64,000 nt of DNA from JAHELQ01 sp964491915 (GTDB lineage Bacteria > Acidobacteriota > Aminicenantia > UBA2199): the NCBI GenBank assembly GCA_964491915.1, contig CAZBHS010000007.1, positions 1 through 64,000 on the forward strand, written 5' to 3'. Shown here piece after piece: positions 1-8,289 of this stretch (within the stretch, counting starts at the first letter, position 1; every line of letters starts with the position of its first letter). The position numbers and the translations under genes were made by a program. The notes beneath the pieces were generated by a model. It made no database searches, had not been told where the DNA came from, and worked only from the letters and a program-made list of their open reading frames with translations.

Positions 1-864
1 ATTATGTCCCCTATAGACACTCTCAATCAAAAAATGGCTGAGGTCAAGACCGGCCGTTTGACGGTGCTGGAGGCAATTCCTGGCGAAGAAGAACTCAAAA
101 GCCTCTACCTCGGTTTCAATTCCATGGTGGATGGGATCCGGGAGCAGCGGAAGAATATCTCCGAGATTTCCCGGATGAAAACCCTGGTGAATATGGGACG
201 GCGGGTGGCTCACGAGGTAAAAAATCCCCTCACTCCCATCAAATTATCCGCGGAGCAGATTCTGAGGTCGTTGAGGGATAAGCGGGACAAATACGAAGAT
301 ACCATCGAGAAGTCCGTCAAGTTTATCATCGACGAGACCGAACATTTGCGAAAGGTCTCTTACGGTTTTCTCGACCTGTCGAGGCTCGATAAAATAGAGT
401 CCGTTCCCTTCGATATTATTGAGTTGCTTCAGGATGAGGTGTTTCATCTGCGGCAAATTTATCCCCGCATCGAGTTTGTATTGGAGACAGGTCCCACACG
501 CCTGCCGGTGACAATGGACCAGGTGAAGATCAAGCAGGTGGTCACCAATGTGATACTCAATTCTATCGACGCCATCGGCGACCGCAGCGGTGAGATCAAG
601 ATCGAAGCGTACTACCGGGGAGAAGGGGATAACGGGCGAGTCATCCTGAGATTCGCCGACAATGGCGTCGGCATGGATGACGCGGAAATACGCCGCATGT
701 TCGACGAGGATTACAGCACCAAAGAGACCGGCACCGGTATCGGTATGTTTATCATCAAGCGGATCGTGGATTTGCATAAAGGGAAGATTGAAATCCAGTC
801 GCACAAGGGTGAAGGAACAACCTTCACCATCAAGTTACCGCAACATGTACAAAAAACCAAATAA
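1..864 (+). CDS. Sensor histidine kinase, NtrY-like, C-terminal part
   Basis: This is the cytoplasmic part of a two-component sensor kinase. The frame is already open at base 1, so the true start and any sensor or membrane segments lie outside the window. Visible in order are a HAMP-like helix (roughly residues 1-45), a dimerisation/phosphoacceptor helix with the H-box VAHEVKNPLTPIKLS (phospho-His near residue 71), and an HATPase domain with an N-box (NVILNSIDAI), DNGVGM, and GTGIGMFIIKRI. The extended H-box HEVKNPLTPI is typical of NtrY-type nitrogen kinases, but the signal sensed here cannot be inferred. The response regulator is not in the window. The stop overlaps the start of the downstream carboxypeptidase by 20 bp, so the two are probably cotranscribed. 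Confidence 0.9.
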   Translation: MMSPIDTLNQKMAEVKTGRLTVLEAIPGEEELKSLYLGFNSMVDGIREQRKNISEISRMKTLVNMGRRVAHEVKNPLTPIKLSAEQILRSLRDKRDKYEDTIEKSVKFIIDETEHLRKVSYGFLDLSRLDKIESVPFDIIELLQDEVFHLRQIYPRIEFVLETGPTRLPVTMDQVKIKQVVTNVILNSIDAIGDRSGEIKIEAYYRGEGDNGRVILRFADNGVGMDDAEIRRMFDEDYSTKETGTGIGMFIIKRIVDLHKGKIEIQSHKGEGTTFTIKLPQHVQKTK

Positions 865-1750
865 ACTGATGTCCGGGGACCGGATCGGTATCATCGTCCC
901 CTCGTCGCCGGTCAAGGAACCGTTCCGGCGGAATGGATTGGAGCGGATCAGGCAATTGGGTTTTACGCCGGTGGAGGTGGAGCGCCCGTTGTCCAACCGC
1001 TACCTCTTCGCAAAGTCGCCGGAAGAGAATGCAAACGACCTGGAGACAATGCTTCACGATCCCTCCATCAAAGCTATATGGGTCGCCCGCGGAGGGTATG
1101 GCTCCAATCTGATATTGGCGGCGCTTTCGCAATTACAGGTTCCGGAGCCGAAGATAGTGATAGGATCGTCGGATGCCAGCTACCTGTTATGGTATTTGTT
1201 GGATCGCTTACGCATGGTGGTGTTTTACGGGCCCATGGCTTATTCCACTATCGCGGAGGACCGGGCGGAGACTCGACAATTGTTACAGATCCTCGGTGGT
1301 GAACGGCTGGAGCTTCCGGTTCCCGGCAGCGTCTTCAAAGATGGTATGGCCAGGGCTGAGGTTACTGGCGGTTGCCTGTCGAATTTTGTATCCCTGTTGG
1401 GTACCCCGTATTTGCCTGAAACAAATGGAAAGATTTTGCTCTTGGAGGACACCGGGGAAAGACTCCACCGCCTCGACCGCATGCTCTGGCAATGTCTTGT
1501 TTCCGGTGTATTTTCCAATCTAAAGGGGTTGATCTTGGGGCAATTTCCCGGATGCTTCCGCGATGGAAACGAGAAAGAGTTTTTTCTCACCAGACTTGGG
1601 GTGTATCTGAAAGGGATCGATATACCGGTGATCTACGATGTACCGTTCGGCCACGCCGATTGTGTCTATACGTGTCCTCTGGGTGTTCCGGCCCTCATCG
1701 ATACTGCGAAGCGTGACGGGCTTGTGTTTGATGAGACGGCTGTGGTATAA
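845..1750 (+). CDS. ldcA: LD-carboxypeptidase (peptidase family S66)
   Basis: This is a cytoplasmic serine peptidase of the LdcA/MccF family. It removes the terminal D-Ala from murein tetrapeptides to give tripeptides during cell wall recycling. The 301-residue product has the usual family length. The expected Ser-Glu-His triad is present: Ser109 in GSSDAS (nucleophile elbow), Glu201 in LLLEDTGERLHRLDRML and His270 in VPFGHADC. The start at 845 is the first ATG that precedes the conserved GDRIGIIVPSS strand; an ATG at 869 is possible. It overlaps the kinase gene and is followed 44 bp later by mpl, which uses the tripeptide product. Some S66 members hydrolyse microcin C instead, but the mpl neighbour argues for murein recycling. 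Confidence 0.88.
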   Translation: MYKKPNKLMSGDRIGIIVPSSPVKEPFRRNGLERIRQLGFTPVEVERPLSNRYLFAKSPEENANDLETMLHDPSIKAIWVARGGYGSNLILAALSQLQVPEPKIVIGSSDASYLLWYLLDRLRMVVFYGPMAYSTIAEDRAETRQLLQILGGERLELPVPGSVFKDGMARAEVTGGCLSNFVSLLGTPYLPETNGKILLLEDTGERLHRLDRMLWQCLVSGVFSNLKGLILGQFPGCFRDGNEKEFFLTRLGVYLKGIDIPVIYDVPFGHADCVYTCPLGVPALIDTAKRDGLVFDETAVV

Positions 1751-1794
1751 CATAGCCTTTTACGTTACAAGAAACAAATGGTAGTCAGGTGACA

Positions 1795-3183
1795 ATGATG
1801 AAGGTATTTTTATGCGGAATCGCCGGCACGGGAATGAGTGCTCTGGCAGGATTGTTTAAACAGAAAGGTTTCGAGGTTCACGGTTCGGACGAGAATTTCT
1901 ATCCTCCGGTGGATCGGATATTGGAAGATATGGATGTTGTTCTATATAAAGGGTACGACGCGGCCAATATTCCCCAGGATGTGGATGTGTGCGTCGTCGG
2001 CAATGTCATTTCTCGCGGTAATCCCGAAGCGGAATATATTTTGAATCACAATCTCGAATACCATTCCATGGCCGAAGCCCTGTATCGTTTTTTTATCAAA
2101 GGGAAGCTGTCGGTGGTGGTGGCGGGTACCCACGGCAAAACCACGATTACGTCTTTTATCTCCCATCTTTTGACCGAAGCGGGTCTGGATCCCGGATTTT
2201 TTATCGGCGGCAAACCCCTTGATTTCGATTCCAATTACAAGACCGGAGGCGGCGATTATTTTGTCATGGAAGGGGATGAATACGAAACATCGTTTTTCGA
2301 CCGTTCCTCCAAATTTCTGAAATACCATGCCCGCTTTTTGATACTCACCAGCCTGGAATACGACCATCTGGATTTTTTCCCGGATGAATCGCTGTATATC
2401 AAGAGCTTCGCCAACCTGGTCAATCAAGTGCCTGCCAACGGCCTGATCATCGCCAACGGCGATTTCCCCATGAACCGTATCGCGGTGCAAAAAGCCTTCA
2501 CTCCAGTCCGCTTTTATGGGGAGAATAATGCCGATACCCGCATCTCGAATATTCAGCGTGATGAGACCGGGTACAGTTTCACCATCGAATCGGGCGATGT
2601 GTCCCTCGAATTCCGGACTCCGCTGTTGGGGCGTTACAATATATGGAACCTGGCGGCGGGAATTGAACTGGGACTTTATCTGGGGATTCCCCATCATACA
2701 ATTCAAACGGCGGTTTCGTCGTTTAACGGAGTGGAACGGCGCCTGCGCCCCATCAATCAGATAAAAAATGTACTGGTGCTGGAAGATTTCGCCCATCATC
2801 CCACCTCCATCGCCAACATCGTCGCGAGCGCCAAAGAGGCCTATCCGAACCATCAAATCATCTGCGCCTTCGAACCCCGGAGTTGGAGTTTGAGGCGTAA
2901 TTTTTTCCAGGATCGGTTGGCGGATTGTTTTTCATTGGCCGACAGGGTGGTTTTGAAAGATGTATTCCAAAAGGAGCGGATCCCCGATGGCCAGAGCCTG
3001 GATGTCGCGGCTATCAGAGACAAGCTGCGGCTGCAAGGAAAAACCGTCGAGATTTTTGACGATTATGACGGAATCAAACAATACCTTCGCCATTTAGATT
3101 TTGATACTCCGGGGATATTGCTGTTGATATCCAATGGCAGTTTCGGCGATATTCCCCGTTGTATGAGAGAAATGAAGTTATAG
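1795..3183 (+). CDS. mpl: UDP-MurNAc:L-Ala-gamma-D-Glu-meso-DAP ligase
   Basis: This is a Mur ligase family enzyme that joins recycled murein tripeptide to UDP-MurNAc in the cytoplasm using ATP. The N-terminal Rossmann-like motif GIAGTGMSALAGLF is followed by the ATP loop AGTHGKTTITSF. The central domain has EGDEYETSFFD and LEYDHLDFFPD, and EDFAHHPTSI lies in the last third; these motifs distinguish Mpl from MurC. At 462 residues it has normal length. A GTG at 1789 could extend the frame by two codons, but the AGGT-like ribosome site about 7 nt upstream favours ATG 1795. It sits directly behind the LD-carboxypeptidase, giving two consecutive steps of murein recycling in one transcription unit. 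It also implies meso-DAP-type peptidoglycan. Confidence 0.92.
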   Translation: MMKVFLCGIAGTGMSALAGLFKQKGFEVHGSDENFYPPVDRILEDMDVVLYKGYDAANIPQDVDVCVVGNVISRGNPEAEYILNHNLEYHSMAEALYRFFIKGKLSVVVAGTHGKTTITSFISHLLTEAGLDPGFFIGGKPLDFDSNYKTGGGDYFVMEGDEYETSFFDRSSKFLKYHARFLILTSLEYDHLDFFPDESLYIKSFANLVNQVPANGLIIANGDFPMNRIAVQKAFTPVRFYGENNADTRISNIQRDETGYSFTIESGDVSLEFRTPLLGRYNIWNLAAGIELGLYLGIPHHTIQTAVSSFNGVERRLRPINQIKNVLVLEDFAHHPTSIANIVASAKEAYPNHQIICAFEPRSWSLRRNFFQDRLADCFSLADRVVLKDVFQKERIPDGQSLDVAAIRDKLRLQGKTVEIFDDYDGIKQYLRHLDFDTPGILLLISNGSFGDIPRCMREMKL

Positions 3184-3229
3184 GTAACCTTTCCGGGGAA
3201 AATAAAGAAAATTTTTTTGCCCCCAGCAG

Positions 3230-3257
3230 TTGAAAATTGCTATTCCTACACTATATT
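3230..3257 (+). promoter_or_regulatory. Promoter of the small Cys-rich peptide gene
   Basis: TTGAAA (3230-3235) and TATATT (3252-3257) are separated by 16 bp and lie about 30 bp before the AAGGGGG ribosome site of the small gene at 3289. It is a good sigma-70-like match, seen directly; activity is inferred. Confidence 0.55.
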
Positions 3258-3288
3258 AGTATTAGATATAGACGTTAAGGGGGAAAAA

Positions 3289-3498
3289 ATGTCTATTACA
3301 AAAAAAGGGAAAGGTATCTCTACACATTTGAATCTTGTTGTCTTGAATATGCGTGAGATGGAACGGATGGCCGCGGGAAATCCCGGCATGAGACGGCCGC
3401 CGGCGTCCTGCGTTTGCGATTGCGATTGTTACGACAATCCCGAGGGAATGGCGACCGCGCAGATCAGCGCCCAGGCGCCGGATGTATCGCAATGGTGA
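3289..3498 (+). CDS. Small Cys-rich peptide, possible RiPP-like precursor
   Basis: This is a 69-residue peptide of unknown function. ATG 3289 is chosen because it follows a strong purine-rich ribosome site (AAGGGGG) with 6 nt spacing and a promoter-like element at 3230-3257; an upstream in-frame start at 3217 would lie inside that promoter. The N-terminal half is basic and hydrophilic (MSITKKGKGISTHLNLVV). The C-terminal half carries four cysteines alternating with V, D and D (CVCDCDCYDN). There is no signal peptide or lipobox. The leader-plus-Cys-rich-core shape resembles ribosomally made modified peptides or a small metal-binding protein, but no modification enzyme is nearby. It could also be a non-functional frame. 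I do not recognise a family. Confidence 0.55.
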   Translation: MSITKKGKGISTHLNLVVLNMREMERMAAGNPGMRRPPASCVCDCDCYDNPEGMATAQISAQAPDVSQW

Positions 3499-3553
3499 CG
3501 ACCGGGAGACAACACTGAACACCTAAAATTTAAACAAAGTATCAATTTTTATT

Positions 3554-3582
3554 TTGACAGCGATACGACGGGGGCCTTATAG
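3554..3582 (+). promoter_or_regulatory. Promoter of the tol-pal operon
   Basis: TTGACA (3554-3559), a 17-bp spacer and TTATAG (3577-3582) form a near-consensus promoter about 76 bp before tolQ. Function is inferred from the match and its position at the head of the operon. Confidence 0.6.
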
Positions 3583-3642
3583 GGGGCAAAGGGCGGAACC
3601 CAGTGTTCTGGGGGGAAAATTTGTTGAAATGTCTGTTGGTTT

Positions 3643-3660
3643 ATGGTAAATTTTTACCAT
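3643..3660. promoter_or_regulatory. Palindrome over the tolQ start codon
   Basis: ATGGTAAA-TT-TTTACCAT is an 18-bp dyad with perfect 8-bp arms. Its right arm contains the first two bases of the tolQ start codon (3659-3661). No Shine-Dalgarno sequence is visible at the usual distance. It could be an operator or an RNA hairpin that masks the start. Confidence 0.5.
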
Positions 3661-4363
3661 GAACAACTTAATACTAACTGTCGCGCAACAGGGTGTTGGA
3701 AGATCCACCAATTATTTGGAGATCATCGCAGCGGCTTCACCGATTGTCAAACTGGTCCTGCTGATGCTTCTGGTTTTTTCGATTGTGTCGTGGGCGATTA
3801 TTATCTTCAAATTGGTGGAATACGCCAATGCCAAGAAGAATTCGCTCCGCTTCATCGATTATTTTAGGAAGACGAAGAATTTTTCCGAAATCAATAAATT
3901 TGCCGCGTTGTTTCAGAACAATCCGCTGGCCAGTATATTCAAGAATGGATATAAAGAATTGACCCACCAATTAAACGCCAATAACAACCAGCCGGGAGAG
4001 AAGCTGAATCACGAGAGTATCCATCGTTCTCTTTTGCGGGCCTCTACTTCCGAGATTACCCGTCTGGAGAGGCTGAATGGTTTTTTGGCCACCACCGCTT
4101 CAGTGACCCCGTTCATCGGATTGTTCGGTACTGTCTGGGGTATTATGAGCGCGTTCCATGAAATCGGTATCCAGATGAACGCAAACCTCACCACCGTGGC
4201 TCCGGGTATCGCCGAAGCGTTGATCGCCACCGCGTTGGGGCTGTTTGCCGCGATTCCCGCGGTTATTTTTTACAACCTGCTCCTGAACAAGCTGAAGGTC
4301 TTGATATCGGAAATGGAAGAATTTGTCTTCGAGTTCTTGAATGTGAGTGAGAAAATACGCTGA
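3659..4363 (+). CDS. tolQ: TolQ, MotA/TolQ/ExbB proton channel
   Basis: This inner membrane component of the Tol-Pal motor forms the proton channel with TolR. The 234-residue protein has three predicted membrane segments: residues about 24-46 (PIVKLVLLMLLVFSIVSWAII), 140-160 (GFLATTASVTPFIGLFGTVWG) and 180-205 (APGIAEALIATALGLFAAIPA). The last two carry the MotA/ExbB signature with TPFIGLFGTVWGIM and AEALIATALGL. It is the first gene of tolQ-tolR-tonB-tolB-pal-ybgF. An upstream in-frame stop leaves ATG 3659 as the only full-length start, and this start lies in a palindrome without a clear ribosome site. Its stop overlaps the tolR start (ATGA-type coupling). Synteny with tolB and pal identifies it as TolQ rather than ExbB. 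Confidence 0.92.
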   Translation: MNNLILTVAQQGVGRSTNYLEIIAAASPIVKLVLLMLLVFSIVSWAIIIFKLVEYANAKKNSLRFIDYFRKTKNFSEINKFAALFQNNPLASIFKNGYKELTHQLNANNNQPGEKLNHESIHRSLLRASTSEITRLERLNGFLATTASVTPFIGLFGTVWGIMSAFHEIGIQMNANLTTVAPGIAEALIATALGLFAAIPAVIFYNLLLNKLKVLISEMEEFVFEFLNVSEKIR

Positions 4364-4776
4364 TGCAGATACAAAACGGATCGAAGCTGAACTCCAGCAT
4401 GTCGGAAATCAATGTGACCCCATTGGTGGATGTCATGCTGGTGCTCTTGATTATATTTATGGTGGCGGCGCCGATGATGCAATCGGGTATCAACGTGAAT
4501 CTACCTTCGGCTGAAACCCGTACAAATCCGAGTTCCGGGGGCCTTGTGCTCACTGTTACCCAGGAACGTTACATCTATATGGATGGGCAAAACGTCAACC
4601 TGTATCTTCTGGAGTCCCGCTTAAAGAGTTATTTTCTCGACAAAGAGAAGAAAATCGTTTTTTTAAAAGCAGATAAAGACGTCTCTTATGGATATATCAT
4701 TTCAGTGATGGATGTCATCAAAAAAGCAGGTATTGAACAGGTGGGTATGATCGTGGATCAAAAAGAGCGGAAATGA
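4363..4776 (+). CDS. tolR: TolR, ExbD/TolR family
   Basis: TolR couples the TolQ proton channel to TolA/TonB. The protein has 137 residues: a short cytoplasmic N-terminus, one membrane helix beginning VTPLVDVMLVLLIIFMV (the Asp inside the helix is the conserved proton-binding residue of the family), and a periplasmic domain ending in YIISVMDVIKKAGIEQVGM, the usual ExbD/TolR end. It starts in the stop codon of tolQ and its last codons overlap the next gene by 4 bp, so translation is coupled along the operon. Confidence 0.92.
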   Translation: MQIQNGSKLNSSMSEINVTPLVDVMLVLLIIFMVAAPMMQSGINVNLPSAETRTNPSSGGLVLTVTQERYIYMDGQNVNLYLLESRLKSYFLDKEKKIVFLKADKDVSYGYIISVMDVIKKAGIEQVGMIVDQKERK

Positions 4777-5588
4777 AACTTAAATTTGCCGTAAGTTTGT
4801 CCATTATATTGCATGTTTCCCTATTCGCCCTCATGATATTCATGCCGAGGGCCGATATCAAGAGGGAGACCACCTATTATGTAGATTTGATACAGTTTTC
4901 CACCGGAACCGGCGGGCCGGGAGGTCGAAGCGGCGGCCAGGAGGGACAGCAAACCCAATTGGTTGAACCGCAAGTCCAGCCTGAAACCACGGGGAAAAGC
5001 GATGCCACAGTCGTTGAAACCGACGAACCGCAAGCTAAGATCAAAGATTTGACTGTCAAAAAAGAAACTGCCTCGAAAATCAGATATCCCGATAAAAAAA
5101 GCGCCAAAAAAAAAGAGAAGAAACCGCTGGTGTCCGTCACCCGGAAGAAACGGACGACAGCGAAGGATTCTAATAAAAAAACAGTTTCCAGAAGGCGTAC
5201 CGGAGGCTCCAATGTCTTGAGTACCGGCATCTCAGCCGGATCGGGCGCCGGGAGCGGCACCGGGTCGGGCTTCGGCAGCGGTAGCGGGGGATTCGGAAAT
5301 TTCCCCTATGCGTACTATATTGACACCTTGAAGAACAAAATTTCATCGTCATGGTACAGTTCATTGGTAACCCCCGGTTTGAGGGGTAAGTTTGTGGCGA
5401 TTGCCTATTTTGAAATACAACGCAATGGAAGGGTGACCGGCTTGAAGCTGGAAAAGAAGAGCGGTATCAACACCATCGACTTATCAGCTCAGCGGGCGGT
5501 GGAGAACGCTGCGCCGTTTCCCCCTCTGCCGCCGGATTTTCCCTCCAGGTATCTTGTGGTACATTTTAAATTTGAATGGGAGAAATAA
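4773..5588 (+). CDS. TonB/TolA-like energy transducer
   Basis: This 271-residue periplasm-spanning protein occupies the TolA position of the operon. It has an N-terminal membrane anchor (FAVSLSIILHVSLFALMIFM), a long polar and Lys-rich linker (about residues 40-150), a Gly/Ser repeat stretch around residues 155-172 (bases about 5235-5295), and a C-terminal TonB-type domain (YFEIQRNGRVTGLKLEKKSG, with a final FKFEWEK). The C-terminal fold suggests TonB; the position between tolR and tolB suggests it works as TolA, contacting Pal/TolB. The linker is shorter than in E. coli TolA. The Gly-Ser run probably acts as a flexible hinge. It overlaps tolR by 4 bp and ends one base into tolB. Confidence 0.85.
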   Translation: MKLKFAVSLSIILHVSLFALMIFMPRADIKRETTYYVDLIQFSTGTGGPGGRSGGQEGQQTQLVEPQVQPETTGKSDATVVETDEPQAKIKDLTVKKETASKIRYPDKKSAKKKEKKPLVSVTRKKRTTAKDSNKKTVSRRRTGGSNVLSTGISAGSGAGSGTGSGFGSGSGGFGNFPYAYYIDTLKNKISSSWYSSLVTPGLRGKFVAIAYFEIQRNGRVTGLKLEKKSGINTIDLSAQRAVENAAPFPPLPPDFPSRYLVVHFKFEWEK

Positions 5589-6883
5589 TGAAGATATTAA
5601 AAACCGTGATCGCATTATTATTGGTATTGTGCAGCATCGGCCATCTTGCATCCCAGCAAGAGGTGTTCATCGGAATCAAGGAGGGGATGCCTATGATTCC
5701 CGTAGCCCTCCCGGATCTATATGTCACACCCGCTTCAGTAGTGGATAAAGCGGTGGAAAGCGAATTGTATGAAACTCTCTGGAGCGATTTGCAATTTTCG
5801 AGGGTTTTTAATTTGATCCCCCGCGAGCACTACTCATACATAAAAAAGCTGGACCCCAATCACATCATGTTTAAAGATTGGGAGTCGATCCAGGCAAATA
5901 TCCTGATTGTCGGAGAATTGGAAGTATCGGCCCAGGACCGGATTATTCTGACCTATAAAGTGTTTGAGGTCAAGAGCCAACGGTTCATTTTCGGCAGGAA
6001 TTTCGGCGGTAAAAAAGAATTTGTCCGACTCATCGCCCACAGGGCGACCGATGAAATGATGAAGTATTTTGGCGAAAAGCCCATATTCAATACCAAAATT
6101 TCCTTCGCATCCTCCAGAGACGGGAATTCTGAAATCTATTTTATGGATTACGACGGTAGCCGTCAGCAAAGAATTACCCACAACGATTCCATTGAAATTC
6201 TGCCTACCTGGAGCACTGATAACGAACGGGTACTTTACACTTCCTACAGGAACAATTCCCCCGATTTGTATATGTTCCACCTCTATACAGGAAAAACGGA
6301 AGTAGTGGCGAAGGGGAGGGCCAATTACGCGGCCGATTGGTCCCTCGAAGGGGACTTGTTGGTGTTTACCTCCACAAAATCCGGGAACGCGGAGATCTAC
6401 GTAAAGGATATGCGGACCGGAAAAGAGAAACGCCTCACATTTAACCGGGTAATCGACAGCACTCCATGTTGGAGCCCAAACGGCCGGGAAATTGCCTTCA
6501 CATCGCAGCGAAGCGGCTCTCCCCAGATTTATATTATGGACGCGGAGGGCGCCAATGTCCGCCGGATCACCTTTGAAGGGACCTACCACGACTCTCCCGC
6601 ATGGTCTCCGGATGGGTCGAGGATCGCTTACGTGTCCAGGATCGAGGGGCGGTTCGATATATATATCTATCATCTGAGGACCAACGCTTTTATCAAGATC
6701 ACCGAAAACGCAGGACGAAACGAAAATCCCTCATGGTCGCCGGACGGACGCCATTTAGTCTTCGCTTCCAATCGTTCTGGAAGTTATCAATTGTATCTGG
6801 TGGACTATGATGGAAGGAATCTCCGAAGGATAACCTCGAGAGGCGAAAACAAGATGCCCAGTTGGCAAAAAAAAGTACGATAG
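5588..6883 (+). CDS. tolB: TolB periplasmic beta-propeller protein
   Basis: TolB binds Pal and TolA in the periplasm and supports outer membrane integrity and constriction. The 431-residue protein begins with a signal peptide (MKILKTVIALLLVLCSIGHLAS), followed by the TolB N-terminal alpha/beta domain (to about residue 155) and a six-bladed WD40-like propeller. Its PD40-type repeats are visible as IAFTSQRSGSPQIY, WSPDGSRIAYVS and WSPDGRHLVFAS. ATG 5588 is preferred over 5576 because GGGAG lies 5 nt upstream. The gene starts on the last base of the preceding stop. The next gene, pal, has its own promoter. Confidence 0.94.
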   Translation: MKILKTVIALLLVLCSIGHLASQQEVFIGIKEGMPMIPVALPDLYVTPASVVDKAVESELYETLWSDLQFSRVFNLIPREHYSYIKKLDPNHIMFKDWESIQANILIVGELEVSAQDRIILTYKVFEVKSQRFIFGRNFGGKKEFVRLIAHRATDEMMKYFGEKPIFNTKISFASSRDGNSEIYFMDYDGSRQQRITHNDSIEILPTWSTDNERVLYTSYRNNSPDLYMFHLYTGKTEVVAKGRANYAADWSLEGDLLVFTSTKSGNAEIYVKDMRTGKEKRLTFNRVIDSTPCWSPNGREIAFTSQRSGSPQIYIMDAEGANVRRITFEGTYHDSPAWSPDGSRIAYVSRIEGRFDIYIYHLRTNAFIKITENAGRNENPSWSPDGRHLVFASNRSGSYQLYLVDYDGRNLRRITSRGENKMPSWQKKVR

Positions 6884-6885
6884 AT

Positions 6886-6914
6886 TTGACAAATAAAGCC
6901 TAGTATATTATAAA
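6886..6914 (+). promoter_or_regulatory. Promoter of pal
   Basis: TTGACA (6886-6891), 17 bp, TATAAA (6909-6914): nearly perfect sigma-70 consensus, starting just after the tolB stop codon. The ribosome site AAGGAGG (6931-6937) follows. It indicates that pal and ybgF can be expressed separately from tolQRAB. Confidence 0.75.
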
Positions 6915-6941
6915 TTACTTTTAGATGCTTAAGGAGGATAA

Positions 6942-7478
6942 ATGAAAAAATTACTGATCGTTTTATTTATTGGGATTGCCTTGTTAATGTCATTGGAATC
7001 TTGTAAAAAAGAGGTCAAGACCGAACCGGTAGTGCAAGAGCCGGTGGAAAAGGTCGAAGAGGTACAACCAAAAGTGGAGAAACCTGTTCTGACTGAAGAA
7101 GAAATTTTTCAGCTCAAAAGTTTGGAAGAGATTAACAAAGAAGGTCACTTGACAAAAATTCATTTCGATTTTGATAAACACAATATCAAAGACGACATGA
7201 AACCTATCCTCCACCGTAACGCCGACTGGCTGTTGAAGCATTCGACCGTCGAGATCGCTGTGGAAGGTCACTGCGATGAAAGGGGAACGGAAGAATACAA
7301 TATCGCTCTGGGTGAAAAGAGGGCTGAAGCTGCGAGAGCCTATCTGGTAAACCTGGGGGTTCCCGCCTCCAATGTAAGTATAGTCTCTTACGGAAAGAGC
7401 CGGCCCATGGTAAAGGGAGTAGATGAAGATACCTACTACCAGAACAGGAGAGCCGAATTTAAAATCACAAAAAAATAG
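6942..7478 (+). CDS. pal: Peptidoglycan-associated lipoprotein Pal
   Basis: Pal is an outer membrane lipoprotein whose OmpA-type domain binds peptidoglycan and TolB. The 178-residue product has a lipoprotein signal (MKKLLIVLFIGIALLMSLESC, lipobox LESC), then a Glu/Val-rich linker (residues 22-60). The OmpA-like domain carries IHFDFDKHNIK, VEGHCDERGTEEYNIALGEK and the R-A-E-F end motif (NRRAEFKI). GHCDERGTEEYN is the classic Pal signature. A perfect AAGGAGG site and a strong promoter precede it, as expected for an abundant lipoprotein. Lgt and LspA, which process it, are encoded at 16.1-17.5 kb. Confidence 0.95.
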   Translation: MKKLLIVLFIGIALLMSLESCKKEVKTEPVVQEPVEKVEEVQPKVEKPVLTEEEIFQLKSLEEINKEGHLTKIHFDFDKHNIKDDMKPILHRNADWLLKHSTVEIAVEGHCDERGTEEYNIALGEKRAEAARAYLVNLGVPASNVSIVSYGKSRPMVKGVDEDTYYQNRRAEFKITKK

Positions 7479-7499
7479 TTTGATTTTGAAATTGTATAC

Positions 7500-8285
7500 A
7501 TGAAAAAGAACATAATCTTTATTGTTTTAGTCTGTTTAGCCCTGTCCTCGCCGGTATATTCGATTCGGAAAGATACTAAGTTGATTCTTGATGAACTCCA
7601 GAAAATCAGTCAAACACTGGCTGCCCTGGACCAGAAAGTCACTGTTGTCGCCACTGGTTTTGATGAGTTACAAAAAAAAGTAGATATCATCGAGCGCAAG
7701 GTGAGCGCTATTTCAACCAGTCAAGCGGACTTGAACCAAAATAAAGAGAGTGTTGTTTTGAGTTTGCAGTTTATTAAAGAAGAGCTAAATGATTTCAAGA
7801 ATGAATTGAGAAAAATCAGCGATAAAATGGTGAACTTCACCCCCTTTCCCGGAAACAATTCGGAAGGGGGTGAGGAAGAAAATTCGGAAGTCCCGGACTC
7901 GATGGCTCAGTCTCCGGAAAGCATATATTTTACCGCTTACTCTGATTATCTCAAGAAAAATTACGACCTTGCGATAAAGGGATTTAAAGAATTTATCAGC
8001 CTATTCCCACAGAATGGACTGGCTGATAATTCCCTTTATTGGATCGGGGAATGTTATTACGCGCAGCGGATGTTCCAGGACGCTGTAAGCACGTTTGGGG
8101 AATTGATCGACACCTACAACGACGGTGATAAAATTCCCGCCGCAACATTGAAAAAAGGATTTGCACTCATTGAAATGGGCAGTGGTTCTGAGGGTATGGA
8201 TACTTTGAAGGGGCTTATTTCAAGATTTCCATTATCCGAGGAAGCCTCGCTCGCCCAACAAAAAATAAAGGAAATTTCGGACTGA
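7500..8285 (+). CDS. ybgF: Tol-Pal system protein YbgF/CpoB-like
   Basis: This is a periplasmic protein of the Tol-Pal system. The 261-residue product has a signal peptide (MKKNIIFIVLVCLALSSPVYS), a long heptad-rich coiled coil (residues about 25-110) as in the trimerising part of CpoB, an acidic linker, and a C-terminal TPR block (about 140-260) with YSDYLKKNYDLAIKGFKEFIS, DNSLYWIGECYY and EASLAQQKIKEI. In E. coli CpoB links Tol function to PBP1B; whether that holds here is not shown. It is the last gene of the operon and is followed 4 bp later by ssb. Confidence 0.88.
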   Translation: MKKNIIFIVLVCLALSSPVYSIRKDTKLILDELQKISQTLAALDQKVTVVATGFDELQKKVDIIERKVSAISTSQADLNQNKESVVLSLQFIKEELNDFKNELRKISDKMVNFTPFPGNNSEGGEEENSEVPDSMAQSPESIYFTAYSDYLKKNYDLAIKGFKEFISLFPQNGLADNSLYWIGECYYAQRMFQDAVSTFGELIDTYNDGDKIPAATLKKGFALIEMGSGSEGMDTLKGLISRFPLSEEASLAQQKIKEISD

Positions 8286-8289
8286 TATT

